Assembly (NCBI GenBank): GCA_910579845.1
Contig: CAJTWL010000029.1
Location: 1 to 24,322 of the forward strand
Length of the DNA stretch: 24,322 nt
Origin: an uncultured Muribaculaceae bacterium
Lineage (GTDB): Bacteria > Bacteroidota > Bacteroidia > Bacteroidales > Muribaculaceae
Direction: 5' to 3'
The notes under the pieces were generated by a model. It was not told the DNA's origin, searched no databases, and worked only from the letters and a program-made list of their open reading frames with translations. Each line of letters opens with the position of its first letter. The first letter of the stretch is position 1. Shown one piece after another: positions 23,448 to 24,322 of this stretch. A program made the position numbers and the translations under genes.

Positions 23448-24266
23448 TTAATTGTTTTTAGGATTAACTGCATTGTTGACGTTTGCAGTATCCTGTTCAA
23501 TCTTATTCACCTGATCCGGATGCATCTTCACGAATTGTCTGTAAGCTTGCACAATGCGTATTTCATCGTTATGCTCATCGGCATACTTCGATTTTGTTCT
23601 CACTATGTTGGTTACATACACAGTGAAGATCGGAAACATCATCATACCCAAGGCCGCAAGTAAAACCGACAGAACCCTGCCAACCCCTGTCATTGCCTCA
23701 ATGTTTGAGCCGACGGTAGTCACATCCATTGCCGCCCACCATAGGGCGTCCTGATAGTCATGGACCATAGGGTTGATCTTGAATTCGAACAGATAGAATG
23801 TCAGGCTTGCAAAATATACAGTCGAGAGCAGAATGATTATATACGTGAAGAATAGACCGGTAGCTTTGTTGTATGTGAACCAGTTGACTACAATTGCCAG
23901 AGCATATCCGCCCCGTATCAAAGGCATATACCGGATAAGATAATCCATTTCATTGGACATATGCCAGCCGTAATGGAAAATAAGAGCCTGATAGGGGATA
24001 GAGACGATAAGGAATATGAAGTGTGTTTTTACATAATGCCATTTATTGGATGACAATAACATCTCCATAAAGAAATCGAATATGAAAACCACGCATATCC
24101 AGAATTGCCATTTCTGAAACTTCTCCTGTTGATAGAATGATACATTCTTGAACGTATCGATAGATATGATGACAATAAGAAAAAGAGACAGCAGCATTAT
24201 CGCAATATGAAGTACCATCATCAGACCACGCTTGCGGATGAATTTTGCCAATATGTTAAAATCCAT
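23448..24266 (-). CDS. Voltage-gated-type ion channel with altered selectivity filter
   Basis: A 272-residue inner-membrane protein laid out like a six-helix cation channel: S1 (~17-37), S2 (~53-71), S3 (~81-98), an S4-like helix with Arg112 and Arg118 (~108-129), S5 (~137-160), a pore helix (DALWWAAMDVTT, 173-184) and S6 (~196-220). A hydrophilic tail (~223-272) ends in an Asn-rich stretch. The filter, normally TVGYG in potassium channels, is TVGSN (184-188), so Ser replaces Tyr and Asn the second Gly. Either ion selectivity differs or this is a lineage-specific filter. S4 has only two arginines, so voltage sensing is probably weak. The start at 24266 gives a plausible N-terminus; the 56 bases upstream to the window end show no clear promoter. 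Confidence 0.8.
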   Translation of the reverse strand: MDFNILAKFIRKRGLMMVLHIAIMLLSLFLIVIISIDTFKNVSFYQQEKFQKWQFWICVVFIFDFFMEMLLSSNKWHYVKTHFIFLIVSIPYQALIFHYGWHMSNEMDYLIRYMPLIRGGYALAIVVNWFTYNKATGLFFTYIIILLSTVYFASLTFYLFEFKINPMVHDYQDALWWAAMDVTTVGSNIEAMTGVGRVLSVLLAALGMMMFPIFTVYVTNIVRTKSKYADEHNDEIRIVQAYRQFVKMHPDQVNKIEQDTANVNNAVNPKNN

Positions 24267-24322
24267 AATATACCTTAAATTCGCAGCTTAATTACTTGTT
24301 ATAAATGCAAGTCCTTGACAAA

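Noticed and set aside
1..24322. CRISPR array, tRNA or rRNA genes, insertion sequences with transposase, phage genes
   Set aside because: No regularly spaced direct repeats, no cloverleaf or rRNA-like segments, and no transposase, integrase or phage protein motifs were seen on either strand.

Overview
The window comes from a chromosome of the order Bacteroidales, probably a gut member of the Muribaculaceae or a near relative; the order is well supported, the family is a guess. The grounds are moderate-to-low GC, promoters of the Bacteroidetes form TTTG-N19-TAnnTTTG (a perfect match before the sugar-kinase gene), mostly weak Shine-Dalgarno signals, and several proteins typical of the phylum: type III glutamine synthetase, LL-diaminopimelate aminotransferase, a DUF5106-like thioredoxin-fold protein and an A-type flavoprotein. 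I see no rRNA, tRNA, CRISPR array, transposase or phage gene. Most of the window is ordinary housekeeping sequence.

Layout. 1-1022: the 3' end of an unrecognised gene, a ~195-bp long-hairpin element, and a probably damaged DUF2867-like gene. 1073-5510: dapF and dapL (lysine and meso-diaminopimelate synthesis, overlapping stop and start), then glnN (type III glutamine synthetase) with a clear terminator. 5740-7395: a small one-helix membrane protein and a secreted protein built from 21-residue leucine-rich repeats, ending in a strong terminator. 7453-10033: a promoter, a BadF/BadG-type amino-sugar kinase, an SGNH esterase (4-nt overlap) and a thioredoxin-like envelope protein. 10125-12313: a DoxX-like membrane protein overlapping mnmA, then a bifunctional-nuclease (DUF151) protein with a UVR tail. 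12495-17251: an ArgR-type regulator, an ArgC homologue that has lost its catalytic residues, a second long-hairpin element, a tail-less single-stranded DNA-binding protein, arginine decarboxylase speA, and truA. 17313-20031: ligA and rpe. 20069-21401 (minus strand): a DUF486 membrane protein and a tRNA-dihydrouridine synthase. 21507-23359: an A-type flavodiiron protein overlapping a DedA protein. 23448-24266 (minus strand): an ion-channel protein with a non-canonical selectivity filter.

Most worth attention: (i) two ~196-bp elements, 13 kb apart, that share an identical 21-nt core and the same unusual fold (outer stem, left-side-only bulge, second stem, core palindrome) although their stem sequences differ; (ii) an intact gene for an ArgC homologue without the catalytic Cys or His, directly behind an ArgR whose arginine-binding motif is altered, close to arginine decarboxylase; (iii) an ion channel with TVGSN where potassium channels have TVGYG; (iv) competing hairpins between truA and ligA. 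All are read by eye; no alignment, folding or database search was run.
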